Assembly (NCBI GenBank): GCA_017303905.1
Contig: JAFLBH010000003.1
Coordinates: 554,626-606,931 of the forward strand
Direction of reading: 5' to 3'
Length of the DNA: 52,306 bases
Source of the DNA: Bacteroidota bacterium
GTDB lineage: Bacteria > Bacteroidota > Bacteroidia > B-17B0 > Aurantibacillaceae
How positions within the stretch are numbered: the first letter of the stretch is position 1; each line of letters opens with the position of its first letter. Position numbers and translations under genes: made by a program. Shown here piece after piece: positions 25,016-33,703 of the stretch. A model generated the notes under the pieces. The model ran no database searches. It saw only the letters and a list, made by a program, of their open reading frames with translations, and had not been told where the DNA came from.

Positions 25016-27384
25016 AAGGTGTTGTCTTCTTCTTTACTAACTGAATGAGCATCTTCAAACAACAATGGTTTGAATTTTTGATACATAAACGAAACTAATA
25101 ATAAAATTACGCCAATGGTGATGAAAACAATCAAGCGATAACCCATGGTCATACTCATGGCATCACCGGCTAATTTTAAAATAGTCAATCCGAATAAACT
25201 GATGGCAATGATACGCAGCATCTTTTGCTTGCGTAAAATTCCATATGCGATTAAGGCCATGGAATAAAGTCCCCATAACACTGTATAACCCATTCGTGAT
25301 GCAATTTTTTGATAATGCTCGTAATCATTTAAATGTAGCATGGTGGTAATATGCGACAATTCATTACTTAATACAATTAAAATTAAAATATGAAACAACC
25401 AGTAATTTACCGGTTTTACTTTCTTCAGCACTTCCGAGTTTCTGAAAAAATAAATCATCCCAATCATTATAAATACAAAAGGTAAAAAAGCATAACGTAT
25501 ATTATAATTCCATGTACTGATATGAGAATACGCATAATTGTAAACTGCTTCCGTTTTTAAATCGGAAACAATTAAAAACCCGGCAGTGACGGCGATAAGT
25601 GCCATCAAAATATTAAGTGACCAGGAAATATAAGCGAATACAGTGCTGTTAAATTTCTTAATAGCAAACCAGCCAAGCACAGCGAAAAACACAATACTAT
25701 AATTCATCAACCATAATCCATTGTAAGACTTCCAGGAGCTATCGTAGTCTGTCCATTCACCGTATTCACCCACATGCGTGTACTCCGTTAATTTATATTG
25801 TATATCGAAGTAAAGTGAAATTTCGTTTGAGAAAGTCATATAACAAACCAGCAATCCTATTACAATTAAAAAAATGTTTGCGATGCGGGAGAGTACTGTC
25901 TCCAAATTCATTTTATTCATTTTCCATAGGAAAGCAAAGCCTACTGTACCGAGGATACTCGTTAAAAAATAACGGTTAAGTATCGGTTGAAGCGCTAATG
26001 TTGTATCGGTGTTATTACTAAAGTAAGAGTAATTGCTCCAATCGTGTATTAAACTAAAAAAGGCTAATAAGGAAATTCCATACGATAAATAGCGGTATGT
26101 GTTCACACCTGTTCTTTGTGTCATCCACATTAACACAATCATTTCCATAACCCAAATGATGGTGACATAATTCCCCTCGAGCTGTACTGGGATAGCCATT
26201 GTAATGAAACTAATCACCATCGCTAAAATGAAATGATAAATGGTTTTATCATTCAATTCCTTCTTTTTACATAATACCGCAAATCCTAAATGAATTAAGG
26301 CATTAAATACGCAGAATAATCCCTGGAATTGCTCATAATATTTATCGTCCATGGCATTATAGCCAATACCAAAATAAATCAAGCTGTTGCTTAACACCAG
26401 CACCACATCCCACACACTGAAGTTTTTGTTTCGGAAAACTTTATAAGAAATAAAGGATAAATAAAACACTAAATAAAATGCCGTGGAGAAAAACAGTGTT
26501 CGTCCGAAAAAGCGATCTGCTTCATAAGAAGAAAGCATCCAGCCGGAAAATATCAGCCACGTTAATGCATAAGCTACATGGTTCACAAACTTCCAGTACT
26601 TCTTAAACGCCAAGACTAATACCCCCAGGTTTAGAATAAGCATAAATCCAAACATGTATTGTATTTCGCCGCTACCTGTACTTAATAATGGAGGGAGTAT
26701 ATAACCGCCGATTAATCCAATTAAGGCGATGATTTCATAATTATAAACATGCGCTGCAAAAACCGTAAAGGCGGTAAATAAAGCCATGATGACAAAAGCA
26801 ACGGGGGCATTATAGAAATGATAATGTGAATAGCCGATGTAAGTTGTAAAATACATGATGGCCATTGCGCCACTCAGGAGAACAGCACTAAACACTTCGT
26901 ATTTCCTTTTATAAACTAATGCCAGTCCAAGAATTAATGTCCCCGCCAGATAACCTAATACTAATCGGGTTGTTTCATTAATTAAATCCTTATCAATAGC
27001 GTATTTAACACCAATGGCAACACCCAGCACCAAAGTGATAATACCAATGATGCTAAACCAACGTGCGCCGATTTTCTCTTCAAAATTTAATCCGGCAGTA
27101 AAAGATTTTTTAGTTTCACCCTCGTAGGCATAGGCCGAAACTTCTTCTTTAACGGCTACTTTCTCTTCCTTAATTGTTTCTACAACCGGTGGAGGCGTAA
27201 TTGTTTCAATTTTTGGCGGAGTTATTTGCTCCTCTGCTTTAGTGTATGCTTGGGTAGATTTTACACCTTTCAGTTCATTTAACTGCTGCTGTAAAAATTC
27301 AAGTTCTTGTTTGTAATTGTCGAGATTTTTAGACAGCAATAAAATTTTCTGTCCGATTAAATTAATCTTTTCGTCGTTTGTCAT
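25012..27384 (-). CDS. DUF2339 family polytopic membrane protein
   Basis: 790 residues. An N-terminal coiled coil (about 5-45, NLDNYKQELEFLQQQLNELK), a Pro/Glu-rich linker (about 46-105) and GARWFSIIGIITLVLGVAIG, the family's signature first helix (about 108-128), are followed by roughly 20 further membrane helices to the end. No enzymatic motif is seen. Members are large membrane proteins of unknown function, here paired with DUF3999 through an ATGA overlap. First gene of the operon; a TACCTTTA variant -7 element lies about 25 nt upstream of the ATG. Confidence 0.87.
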   Translation of the reverse strand: MTNDEKINLIGQKILLLSKNLDNYKQELEFLQQQLNELKGVKSTQAYTKAEEQITPPKIETITPPPVVETIKEEKVAVKEEVSAYAYEGETKKSFTAGLNFEEKIGARWFSIIGIITLVLGVAIGVKYAIDKDLINETTRLVLGYLAGTLILGLALVYKRKYEVFSAVLLSGAMAIMYFTTYIGYSHYHFYNAPVAFVIMALFTAFTVFAAHVYNYEIIALIGLIGGYILPPLLSTGSGEIQYMFGFMLILNLGVLVLAFKKYWKFVNHVAYALTWLIFSGWMLSSYEADRFFGRTLFFSTAFYLVFYLSFISYKVFRNKNFSVWDVVLVLSNSLIYFGIGYNAMDDKYYEQFQGLFCVFNALIHLGFAVLCKKKELNDKTIYHFILAMVISFITMAIPVQLEGNYVTIIWVMEMIVLMWMTQRTGVNTYRYLSYGISLLAFFSLIHDWSNYSYFSNNTDTTLALQPILNRYFLTSILGTVGFAFLWKMNKMNLETVLSRIANIFLIVIGLLVCYMTFSNEISLYFDIQYKLTEYTHVGEYGEWTDYDSSWKSYNGLWLMNYSIVFFAVLGWFAIKKFNSTVFAYISWSLNILMALIAVTAGFLIVSDLKTEAVYNYAYSHISTWNYNIRYAFLPFVFIMIGMIYFFRNSEVLKKVKPVNYWLFHILILIVLSNELSHITTMLHLNDYEHYQKIASRMGYTVLWGLYSMALIAYGILRKQKMLRIIAISLFGLTILKLAGDAMSMTMGYRLIVFITIGVILLLVSFMYQKFKPLLFEDAHSVSKEEDNTL

Positions 27385-27504
27385 GCAAGGGGGTTGATTT
27401 AACCTTATACTAAAGGTAAAAGAATTTTCGGATTGAGCTTCTTGATGTAAATCAAATTTATGAAGCGATTATTAAAAGCCTGTTAAAATATGCTAATACA
27501 AAAT

Positions 27505-27532
27505 AAAAACGGAGGCTTGAGGCCTCCGTTTT
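27505..27532 (-). terminator. Terminator of the coiled-coil lipoprotein gene
   Basis: AAAACGGAGGC / GCCTCCGTTTT with a short loop, 21 nt past the stop at 27553. Confidence 0.88.
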
Positions 27533-27552
27533 AAAGTCAATCTTATTATTTA

Positions 27553-28416
27553 TTATTCAATAATAATCACTAAATATTTTGAAGCTCCCCAAAACTCTTC
27601 AGCATTGGTGATTTCGATTTTCTCAACTGTTTTTTCGCCAATTAACTTGTAAGAGTTGCTTGGGTGAGTAGTTAAGATTTTCACTTTCTTCGCGCCAATC
27701 ACAATTGAACTTGTTTGTGTAATATCTAATTTCGTAAAGTAATCACGGTTGAAATCATCTTTTAATTTTGATGACTTACCAATTCCGATAAATCCACCTT
27801 CTTTAGTAATGATACCTTTTTCCTTTAATTCTTTACTTGTACCGAAAGCATAATAAGCAGTGTTTAATTTTTCTGTCTTCACTTCCACTTCCTGCTCAAT
27901 TTCTTCGTAGTTCATGTTGATGTTGCTTAACTCAATGTTTAAAGCTTCGATCTGAGATTTTAAATCAGTAATCTCATTATCCTTTGCAGTTAACTGAGCT
28001 TGTAATGTCTCTAACATTTTTTCTAAACCTTCAATCTGAACTTTGCTGGCTTTTAATTTTTTGGTTAATGAGTTAATGCGGTTTTTGTTTTTACCCATCA
28101 AATCATAAATAGCCTGGATGTCTTCCTTAATTTGATCTTCTTTACTTTTAACATCACCTGCTTTTGCAGAACCTGTAACGATTTTTTCTTTTTCTTTAAT
28201 TGCATTCAAGTTGTCTTGAATTTCGTTAAACGTAGTTACGAATTGCTGAATGGCTGCTTCTTTTTCAGAAAGCTTTCCGTTTAATTCGCTGTTTAATCCG
28301 CTTAAGCTGTCAGCTAAAGGATTTGGTTCCTTCTCATCAGAACCCTTGCAAGATGTAAAATTGATTGCAGCTAAGCCTAAAAACAAAGCCACGATAAAAA
28401 ATTTAATAGTTTTCAT
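27553..28416 (-). CDS. Coiled-coil lipoprotein
   Basis: 287 residues from ATG 28416. An ATG at 28440 would lie inside the promoter element and is rejected. A lipoprotein signal, MKTIKFFIVALFLGLAAINF followed by lipobox FTSC, places the Cys at about residue 23. A long heptad-rich coiled coil (about 40-195, rich in Lys, Glu, Leu and Gln) follows. A compact C-terminal domain (about 200-287) has KEKGIITKEGGFIGIG and ends EFWGASKYLVIIIE. Similar proteins with this coiled coil plus a small beta domain are common in Bacteroidota without known function; a periplasmic structural role is plausible. Its own promoter and terminator make it monocistronic. Confidence 0.78.
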   Translation of the reverse strand: MKTIKFFIVALFLGLAAINFTSCKGSDEKEPNPLADSLSGLNSELNGKLSEKEAAIQQFVTTFNEIQDNLNAIKEKEKIVTGSAKAGDVKSKEDQIKEDIQAIYDLMGKNKNRINSLTKKLKASKVQIEGLEKMLETLQAQLTAKDNEITDLKSQIEALNIELSNINMNYEEIEQEVEVKTEKLNTAYYAFGTSKELKEKGIITKEGGFIGIGKSSKLKDDFNRDYFTKLDITQTSSIVIGAKKVKILTTHPSNSYKLIGEKTVEKIEITNAEEFWGASKYLVIIIE

Positions 28417-28437
28417 ATTCGAATAAAAATTGGTTTG

Positions 28438-28445
28438 CAAATGTA
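28438..28445 (-). promoter_or_regulatory. -7 promoter element of the coiled-coil lipoprotein gene
   Basis: Minus-strand TACATTTG, 21 nt upstream of ATG 28416. It decides the start codon for the gene at 27553-28416. Confidence 0.6.
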
Positions 28446-28458
28446 CTTATTAATACCA

Positions 28459-28485
28459 AAAAAGCGGGTAAGTAACCCGCTTTTA
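28459..28485 (-). terminator. Terminator of the TonB receptor/DUF5689 operon
   Basis: AAAAGCGGGT / ACCCGCTTTT with a 5-nt loop, about 45 nt after the DUF5689 stop. Confidence 0.85.
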
Positions 28486-28530
28486 AGATTTTTTTAGAAG
28501 AAATGAACCTCTGATTTTTAATCAGATAGC

Positions 28531-29784
28531 TTAATTTTCCTTGATTAATACGTCGTCTACTTCCCAAGTCTTACCATCCGTATTAGAACCAACGTATTTG
28601 AAAGCAATGCGGGTGTTAGCCGATTTGTAGGCCGATAAGGATACAGTTCCTGAGGATGTAAACACCCAGCTTCCTGCTGATAATGTAGGTGATAATTGAG
28701 TCCAGGTTGCTGTTGAAGGCGCTCCTGAAGTATAGTTTGTAGAAACCCATACTTCTAATTGAGCTCCCGCATAATTACATGCGCTTTGGAAATATAAATT
28801 AGGATTGGTTGAAGTTGCAATACTTACAGGAGGCGAGATTAACCAAGTTTCACATGCTACGTTAGAACCTGAGAAATTTGTACACTTCGCGAAATTTTGC
28901 GAGCCAAATGAAGAGGCTGTCCAATTAATGGAGCCTATAACGTTTTGTTGTGTCCAACCACCGCTGGTGATGCTTAAATCTTCAAAATCTTTACTTAAAT
29001 AAGTGCCCGGAGCTAAGGTAGAACCGCATAAAGCACCGGTCATATTTACTTCACCTATTTTACGAATACTTAATTGCATGGTGGTGCCATACTGACTAAC
29101 GATTGCAATGATGCTTCCGTTACCGGTTGGAATTGGTGTTGCTGCAAAGTTTGAATAACCACTTGTACGCACAGTTAAAGTTGGCGAACTGCATGACTTA
29201 ATGATTTGGTTTTTGTCTACCTTACCAACTGCATCAGCAAATGTAGGATAAGAAACATTTGTAAATTCTACGTTATCAATACGAACTAATTTTGATTGAG
29301 CTGTATTAGTAGCAGAAGTATTAGAGGTAATTTGAGTGATCGTCATTACTTCCGGTTGTGGATTTAAACCACTCGCTAATTTTACAACACTTTTCTCAGT
29401 GTTAACTGAATCTAATTGAATCAAATTATTGTCGTCATTTAAATAACATCCCTTTAAGTTAATACGGATACTATCGCCGATATACAATCCACCACTGTAA
29501 ACTAAACGCAAGTGCAATGCTCCGGTGGCGTCTTTTACATAAACTTCTTTATACAAATTTCCGCTAACCTCATCGGAAGTCACTACACAGTATAGATTAC
29601 TATCGTTTTGAAAACGGTAATTTTGATTTGGATTCAAAGTATATTTCGACTTTAACTGACCAATCGTAATTCTTGCGCTTTCAGGAATTGATTTTACCGG
29701 CGGCTCATCAAATTTCTTTTTACAAGATGTAATAGCAAGTGTTCCTGCTAAAACTAAGGTTGATAATGCGATTATTTTTTTCAT
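28531..29784 (-). CDS. DUF5689 lipoprotein with choice-of-anchor J-like C-terminal domain
   Basis: 417 residues. A lipoprotein signal with ITSC (Cys about 21) precedes a DUF5689 region (about 35-245). This contains ITIGQLKSKY and VVTSDEVSGNLYKEVYVKD, an OB-like fold often linked to nucleic-acid or phosphate use. A jelly-roll domain (about 255-417) then begins YLSKDFEDLSITSGGWTQQN and ends EVDDVLIKEN, as in choice-of-anchor J modules. It starts 18 nt after the TonB receptor gene, so it is probably the surface lipoprotein partner of that receptor. A secreted endonuclease/phosphatase gene lies divergently beyond the receptor. This trio recurs in Bacteroidota, suggesting nucleic-acid scavenging (inference). 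Confidence 0.82.
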   Translation of the reverse strand: MKKIIALSTLVLAGTLAITSCKKKFDEPPVKSIPESARITIGQLKSKYTLNPNQNYRFQNDSNLYCVVTSDEVSGNLYKEVYVKDATGALHLRLVYSGGLYIGDSIRINLKGCYLNDDNNLIQLDSVNTEKSVVKLASGLNPQPEVMTITQITSNTSATNTAQSKLVRIDNVEFTNVSYPTFADAVGKVDKNQIIKSCSSPTLTVRTSGYSNFAATPIPTGNGSIIAIVSQYGTTMQLSIRKIGEVNMTGALCGSTLAPGTYLSKDFEDLSITSGGWTQQNVIGSINWTASSFGSQNFAKCTNFSGSNVACETWLISPPVSIATSTNPNLYFQSACNYAGAQLEVWVSTNYTSGAPSTATWTQLSPTLSAGSWVFTSSGTVSLSAYKSANTRIAFKYVGSNTDGKTWEVDDVLIKEN

Positions 29785-29802
29785 TGCTACATAAAATTAA
29801 TA

Positions 29803-32355
29803 TTAAAAACTGAAATTTACAATAAACATGTAGGTGATGCCTTGCATGTAGTAGTATTTATTGTCGAATTTGCTTACGTTAGAATAGTCCCAACGTAATT
29901 GCTCGAAACCACTTGTAATGTTACTTTGGTTATTTAAGATGTTATTAACGCTTAAGTTAAAATTTAAGAAGTATTTTTTCTGAATGCGGAAAGACTTTCC
30001 GGCATTCGCGTTTAACGTGAAGTACCTTGGTAATTTCTCTTGCTCAATAATTGGCGCGTAAACATCGTATTCTCCTTCTACAAACTTATCAATTGCCTCT
30101 GCCGTTCTTCTGTCAGGATTTGGTTCAATGTAAATTTCATCAAAGTAATTAAAGTAAACTCCGGCAAACCAATATTTCTTGGCATTGTATTTATAACCAA
30201 TCCCTGCTACCATTTGCGGAGAACCACCTACTCTGTAATTGATTAAATATGCCGTTCTTTCCTTATAAATTTCAGTTGCATTATTATCTTGCCAAGCTTG
30301 TAATTTAGGCCTATTGGTATAAAGATTTTGTCCGTAGTTAAATACCGCTTGAATAATGTGAGATGTAAAGAATGATTTTTCTAATCCCAATTCAACGCCT
30401 TGATGAGTTTGGTTTACACCTGTCATTATTAAATTAACATTATTGTTATATGTATCATGCCAAAAGGTTCTTACCCATGTTTGATTATTAATTTGCGTAT
30501 AGTAATAAGTTAAACGCATTTTGAAGGTTGGGAATTTTGCCAAATAATTCACATCGGCAGAAATCACTTCTTCATTGGTTACTCCATTCACCAAATCATT
30601 TCTCACACGTTGCGAAACAAAAATACTATTCGCTTCAGGTGTTCTTGTGAAATACGTTCCGTTTGCTGTTACGAAATGTCTTCCGCTAATTTTATAAGTT
30701 GCTCCACCTTTTACACCATAATTTAAGAAGTTGGATTTCTTACTTTCGCCCTTACTTGTTGTAGGAAATTTTCCATTCGCCACATGACCTTCGCGCCAAA
30801 TTGTATTATTCGATACGGTTAATCCAAAATACACATCTACTTTATTCATCGTGTATTCTGCTTGTCCCCATAATTCAGCGCGATTCACATTAATGGTATA
30901 ATCATAACCAAATTTTTCGCCTTCACGTATTTTCTTGTTAGGATTATCTAAATCATTTTGCTGAAATGTTTCATCTACACCTAAGTTCTCCGCGAATTGA
31001 TCCACATCCATCCAAAACGAAGCGCCTAATAAATCCTCTAATACTTTATACTTTCTGTTTTTATAAATATTTCCGTTGGCACCAATACTCACGAATAAAT
31101 CTTTAATTCGTTTATTAAACACCGTATTAAATCCGTAGTTTTTTAAATCCTCAATTTTATTTTCAAGAATATAGCGTGCGCGGGTTTCTGTGGTATTAAT
31201 GCCCTGACCTAATTGTGAAGGTGGCGTGTATAAATTATCCTGATTCATGCGGATTAAACGATCCCAATCGATTTGTTGAGTACTGCCCACTTTATTTTCC
31301 CAGTTATATTTTAGAATATCGCCGTTAGCAGTATCGCCTTGCATATAATAATAACTTGGTAAGTAACGGTAATAATCAGGACGAGGATTCGGAGCGTCGT
31401 TCCAGTTTAATCCGGTTAAGCCATTTTTTCCGAAAGTGTAAAATAAGGAAGTAGTTAATTTACTACCCGGGCCCATGTTAAAGATATGTGACAACATTAA
31501 CATCGGACGGTGCGTACGCGAAATATTTGAATTACGAACCTTTCCGTTTTGGTAACCCCACAAACTATTATAATAATTAGACCCTGCAATTTCAAAGGTT
31601 TCTAAAGTAGCGGCACTTGCACGACCTTGTTCAATTGGTGCGCCAAAACCTGTAAAGCTTAACATGTGTTTATCATTAATACGCTTGTCAATAGAAGCAT
31701 AATAAGCAAAAGCACTGAAATAAGTTCCCGGCGCATAAATTTTTGGTCCGCGCTCAGCATCACCCTGACGCATGGAGCCGGATAAAGTAATGGCCCATCC
31801 GTTTTGCATCATGCCCGTTGAATGTGTAAACATAGCACGGTGTTGGAAAATACGATTCGCACTTGCATAACCAACACGTGTACCCTTTTTAAATGAAGAA
31901 GCTTTAGAATCAATATTGGTATATCCACCGGGACCAGAAAATCCGTAACGGTTGGACACCACACCAAAGCGATTCTCTACATAACGGGTTACGTCATTTA
32001 AACCACCCCAACTACTCCAGGAGCTAAAGCCTGTTTCAAGATTATTGACGTTTACACCGTTAATCATGACGTTTTGATTTTCTGCCATGTAACCACGCAT
32101 TCTGAAACGCGCCGCACTAAACTGAAAACTGGAGAATTGAGTAAACACATCTCTACTCGACATTAATAAGGATGAAACATCCTGCTGTTCAACATCCGCA
32201 TCTAAATCTCCACCGGAGGTAGAAAATATAGGAATGTTAAATGTTTGGTTATTCGCACTTGTATCAACAGCGGTTTCGGTAGCAGTACTATCTGCTTGCG
32301 AAAACACCGTGATGCTGGCACATAACATACAAACGGTTAAGAGTTTTTTAATCAT
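29803..32355 (-). CDS. TonB-dependent outer membrane receptor
   Basis: 850 residues. A signal peptide (MIKKLLTVCMLCASITVFSQ) and a short linker lead to a plug domain (about 45-165) with RFRMRGYMAENQNVMINGV and NNLETG, the family's plug motifs. A 22-stranded barrel of alternating aromatic strands runs to the C-terminal MQGITYMFIVNFSF with terminal Phe. The carboxypeptidase-like N-terminal domain typical of SusC is missing. It moves a bulky solute across the outer membrane using TonB/ExbBD energy. Cotranscribed with the DUF5689 lipoprotein and preceded by a structured leader of about 100 nt. Confidence 0.9.
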   Translation of the reverse strand: MIKKLLTVCMLCASITVFSQADSTATETAVDTSANNQTFNIPIFSTSGGDLDADVEQQDVSSLLMSSRDVFTQFSSFQFSAARFRMRGYMAENQNVMINGVNVNNLETGFSSWSSWGGLNDVTRYVENRFGVVSNRYGFSGPGGYTNIDSKASSFKKGTRVGYASANRIFQHRAMFTHSTGMMQNGWAITLSGSMRQGDAERGPKIYAPGTYFSAFAYYASIDKRINDKHMLSFTGFGAPIEQGRASAATLETFEIAGSNYYNSLWGYQNGKVRNSNISRTHRPMLMLSHIFNMGPGSKLTTSLFYTFGKNGLTGLNWNDAPNPRPDYYRYLPSYYYMQGDTANGDILKYNWENKVGSTQQIDWDRLIRMNQDNLYTPPSQLGQGINTTETRARYILENKIEDLKNYGFNTVFNKRIKDLFVSIGANGNIYKNRKYKVLEDLLGASFWMDVDQFAENLGVDETFQQNDLDNPNKKIREGEKFGYDYTINVNRAELWGQAEYTMNKVDVYFGLTVSNNTIWREGHVANGKFPTTSKGESKKSNFLNYGVKGGATYKISGRHFVTANGTYFTRTPEANSIFVSQRVRNDLVNGVTNEEVISADVNYLAKFPTFKMRLTYYYTQINNQTWVRTFWHDTYNNNVNLIMTGVNQTHQGVELGLEKSFFTSHIIQAVFNYGQNLYTNRPKLQAWQDNNATEIYKERTAYLINYRVGGSPQMVAGIGYKYNAKKYWFAGVYFNYFDEIYIEPNPDRRTAEAIDKFVEGEYDVYAPIIEQEKLPRYFTLNANAGKSFRIQKKYFLNFNLSVNNILNNQSNITSGFEQLRWDYSNVSKFDNKYYYMQGITYMFIVNFSF

Positions 32356-32471
32356 TCTATGTGTGAAATTGTTTGTTTTAAATTTTACTGGTGAAGTGGT
32401 TTCGGTAAAATAAAAGAGGACCTTTTATTCTCGTCAAGGGTGATCACTTCTCCTTGGGACGGGCAAATATA
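32356..32471 (-). promoter_or_regulatory. Promoter and structured 5' leader of the TonB receptor operon
   Basis: Minus-strand -7 element TATATTTG at 32464-32471, giving a leader of about 105 nt. The leader holds a stem GTCCCAAGG/CCTTGAC (32433-32460), the palindrome GTGATCAC (32440-32447) and a perfect 8-bp hairpin AATAAAAG/CTTTTATT (32409-32429) followed by TTTT. GAAGTG (32445-32450) can alternatively pair with CACTTC (32393-32398). I do not recognise a known riboswitch class; attenuation is possible. Confidence 0.5.
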
Positions 32472-32620
32472 GATAATTTTAAAAATCTTGATATTACCGA
32501 ATTGTAAACAAAATTTAGCTTTATTTTAACAAACAGGGGCGATAATGTTAAATCTCTAAAACACTAAAAAGAATTAGGGAATTAGATTTTAGTTTTTAGT
32601 GGCTGTCAATTTTTATTGTT

Positions 32621-32628
32621 TACTTTTG
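32621..32628 (+). promoter_or_regulatory. -7 promoter element of the secreted endonuclease gene
   Basis: TACTTTTG fits TAnnTTTG, 22 nt before ATG 32651. Confidence 0.55.
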
Positions 32629-32650
32629 ACGCTCGCTTTTTATTCAAACT

Positions 32651-33703
32651 ATGAATTTGAAATTTAAACTTTTAGTTGCATTAGTTGCTTTTGGTATAAC
32701 TTCTTTTGCACAAACATTAGACAAAAAGAAAAATTACTACGTAGCAGCTTATGGCTTTTGGAATGTAGAAAATTTATACGACACGCTTAACGATCCTTTA
32801 CGCAGCGATGAAGAATTTACACCTGAAGGTGTGAACGCATGGACCGGTCCGCGCTACTGGAAAAAAATTGAGCATTTAGCAAAAGTGATTTCTGAAATGG
32901 CCATCGATGCTACGCCTGAAGGTTTATCCTGCATAGGATTTTGTGAAGTAGAAAATAAAAATTGTTTGGAAGATTTAGCGAAAGACCCTCAGTTAAAAGC
33001 ACGCAATTACCAAAGCGTTTTAATCGATGGTCCGTATGCCCGCGGTGTTGACCCCGGCTTTATGTATAATCCCAAACATTTTAAAGTGACCAAGGTTGTT
33101 ACTTATCCTGTACCCTTAGCACAAGACACCGGTTACAAAACACGCGACGAATTAGTGGTGAGCGGTTTATTATTTGGTGAGCCTATGGCTTTTATTATTA
33201 ATCACTGGCCATCCAGAAGAGGCGGTGAATTAGCAAGTCGTCCGGGAAGAATCACAGCAGCAAAGATTGCGAGACATATTGCCGATTCCATTGAAAAAGC
33301 AAATCCCGCCACAAAAATTGTTATTATGGGAGATTTAAACGATGACCCCGATAACGAAAGCGTAAAGAAACATTTGAATACGGTAGCAGATTTTAAAAAG
33401 GCTAAAGACGGAAATTATTTTAATCCCATGGAACCGTTGCACAAACAAGGCATAGGCAGTTTAGCATGGCAGGATTCATGGAATTTGTTTGATCAAACAA
33501 TCGTAAACAAAGCGTTCTTTCCAACAGACTTTAAAACCTTTCAATTTTATAAAGCTTTTGTATTTAATAAAGCTTACTTAAAAAGCGATTTTGGAAATTT
33601 TAAAGGTTATCCATTCCGTACCTATAGCGGCGGAGCCTATACAGCCGGTTATAGTGATCACTTTCCGGTTTATATGCTGATGGTGAAAGAACGCGTGAAT
33701 TAA
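32651..33703 (+). CDS. Secreted endonuclease/exonuclease/phosphatase family hydrolase
   Basis: 350 residues with a signal peptide (MNLKFKLLVALVAFGITSFA). All catalytic motifs of the DNase I-like fold are present in order: FWNVENLYD (Asn and metal region), GFCEVENK (metal-binding Glu), NHWPSRRGGE (His), VIMGDLNDDPD (Asp/Asn) and GYSDHFPVYM (terminal SDH). It hydrolyses phosphodiester or phosphomonoester bonds outside the cytoplasm; nuclease versus phosphatase is not separable by eye. Divergent from the TonB receptor/DUF5689 operon, with which it likely works in nucleic-acid or phosphate acquisition. Its stop overlaps the convergent LRR gene's stop by 4 nt. Confidence 0.9.
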   Translation: MNLKFKLLVALVAFGITSFAQTLDKKKNYYVAAYGFWNVENLYDTLNDPLRSDEEFTPEGVNAWTGPRYWKKIEHLAKVISEMAIDATPEGLSCIGFCEVENKNCLEDLAKDPQLKARNYQSVLIDGPYARGVDPGFMYNPKHFKVTKVVTYPVPLAQDTGYKTRDELVVSGLLFGEPMAFIINHWPSRRGGELASRPGRITAAKIARHIADSIEKANPATKIVIMGDLNDDPDNESVKKHLNTVADFKKAKDGNYFNPMEPLHKQGIGSLAWQDSWNLFDQTIVNKAFFPTDFKTFQFYKAFVFNKAYLKSDFGNFKGYPFRTYSGGAYTAGYSDHFPVYMLMVKERVN

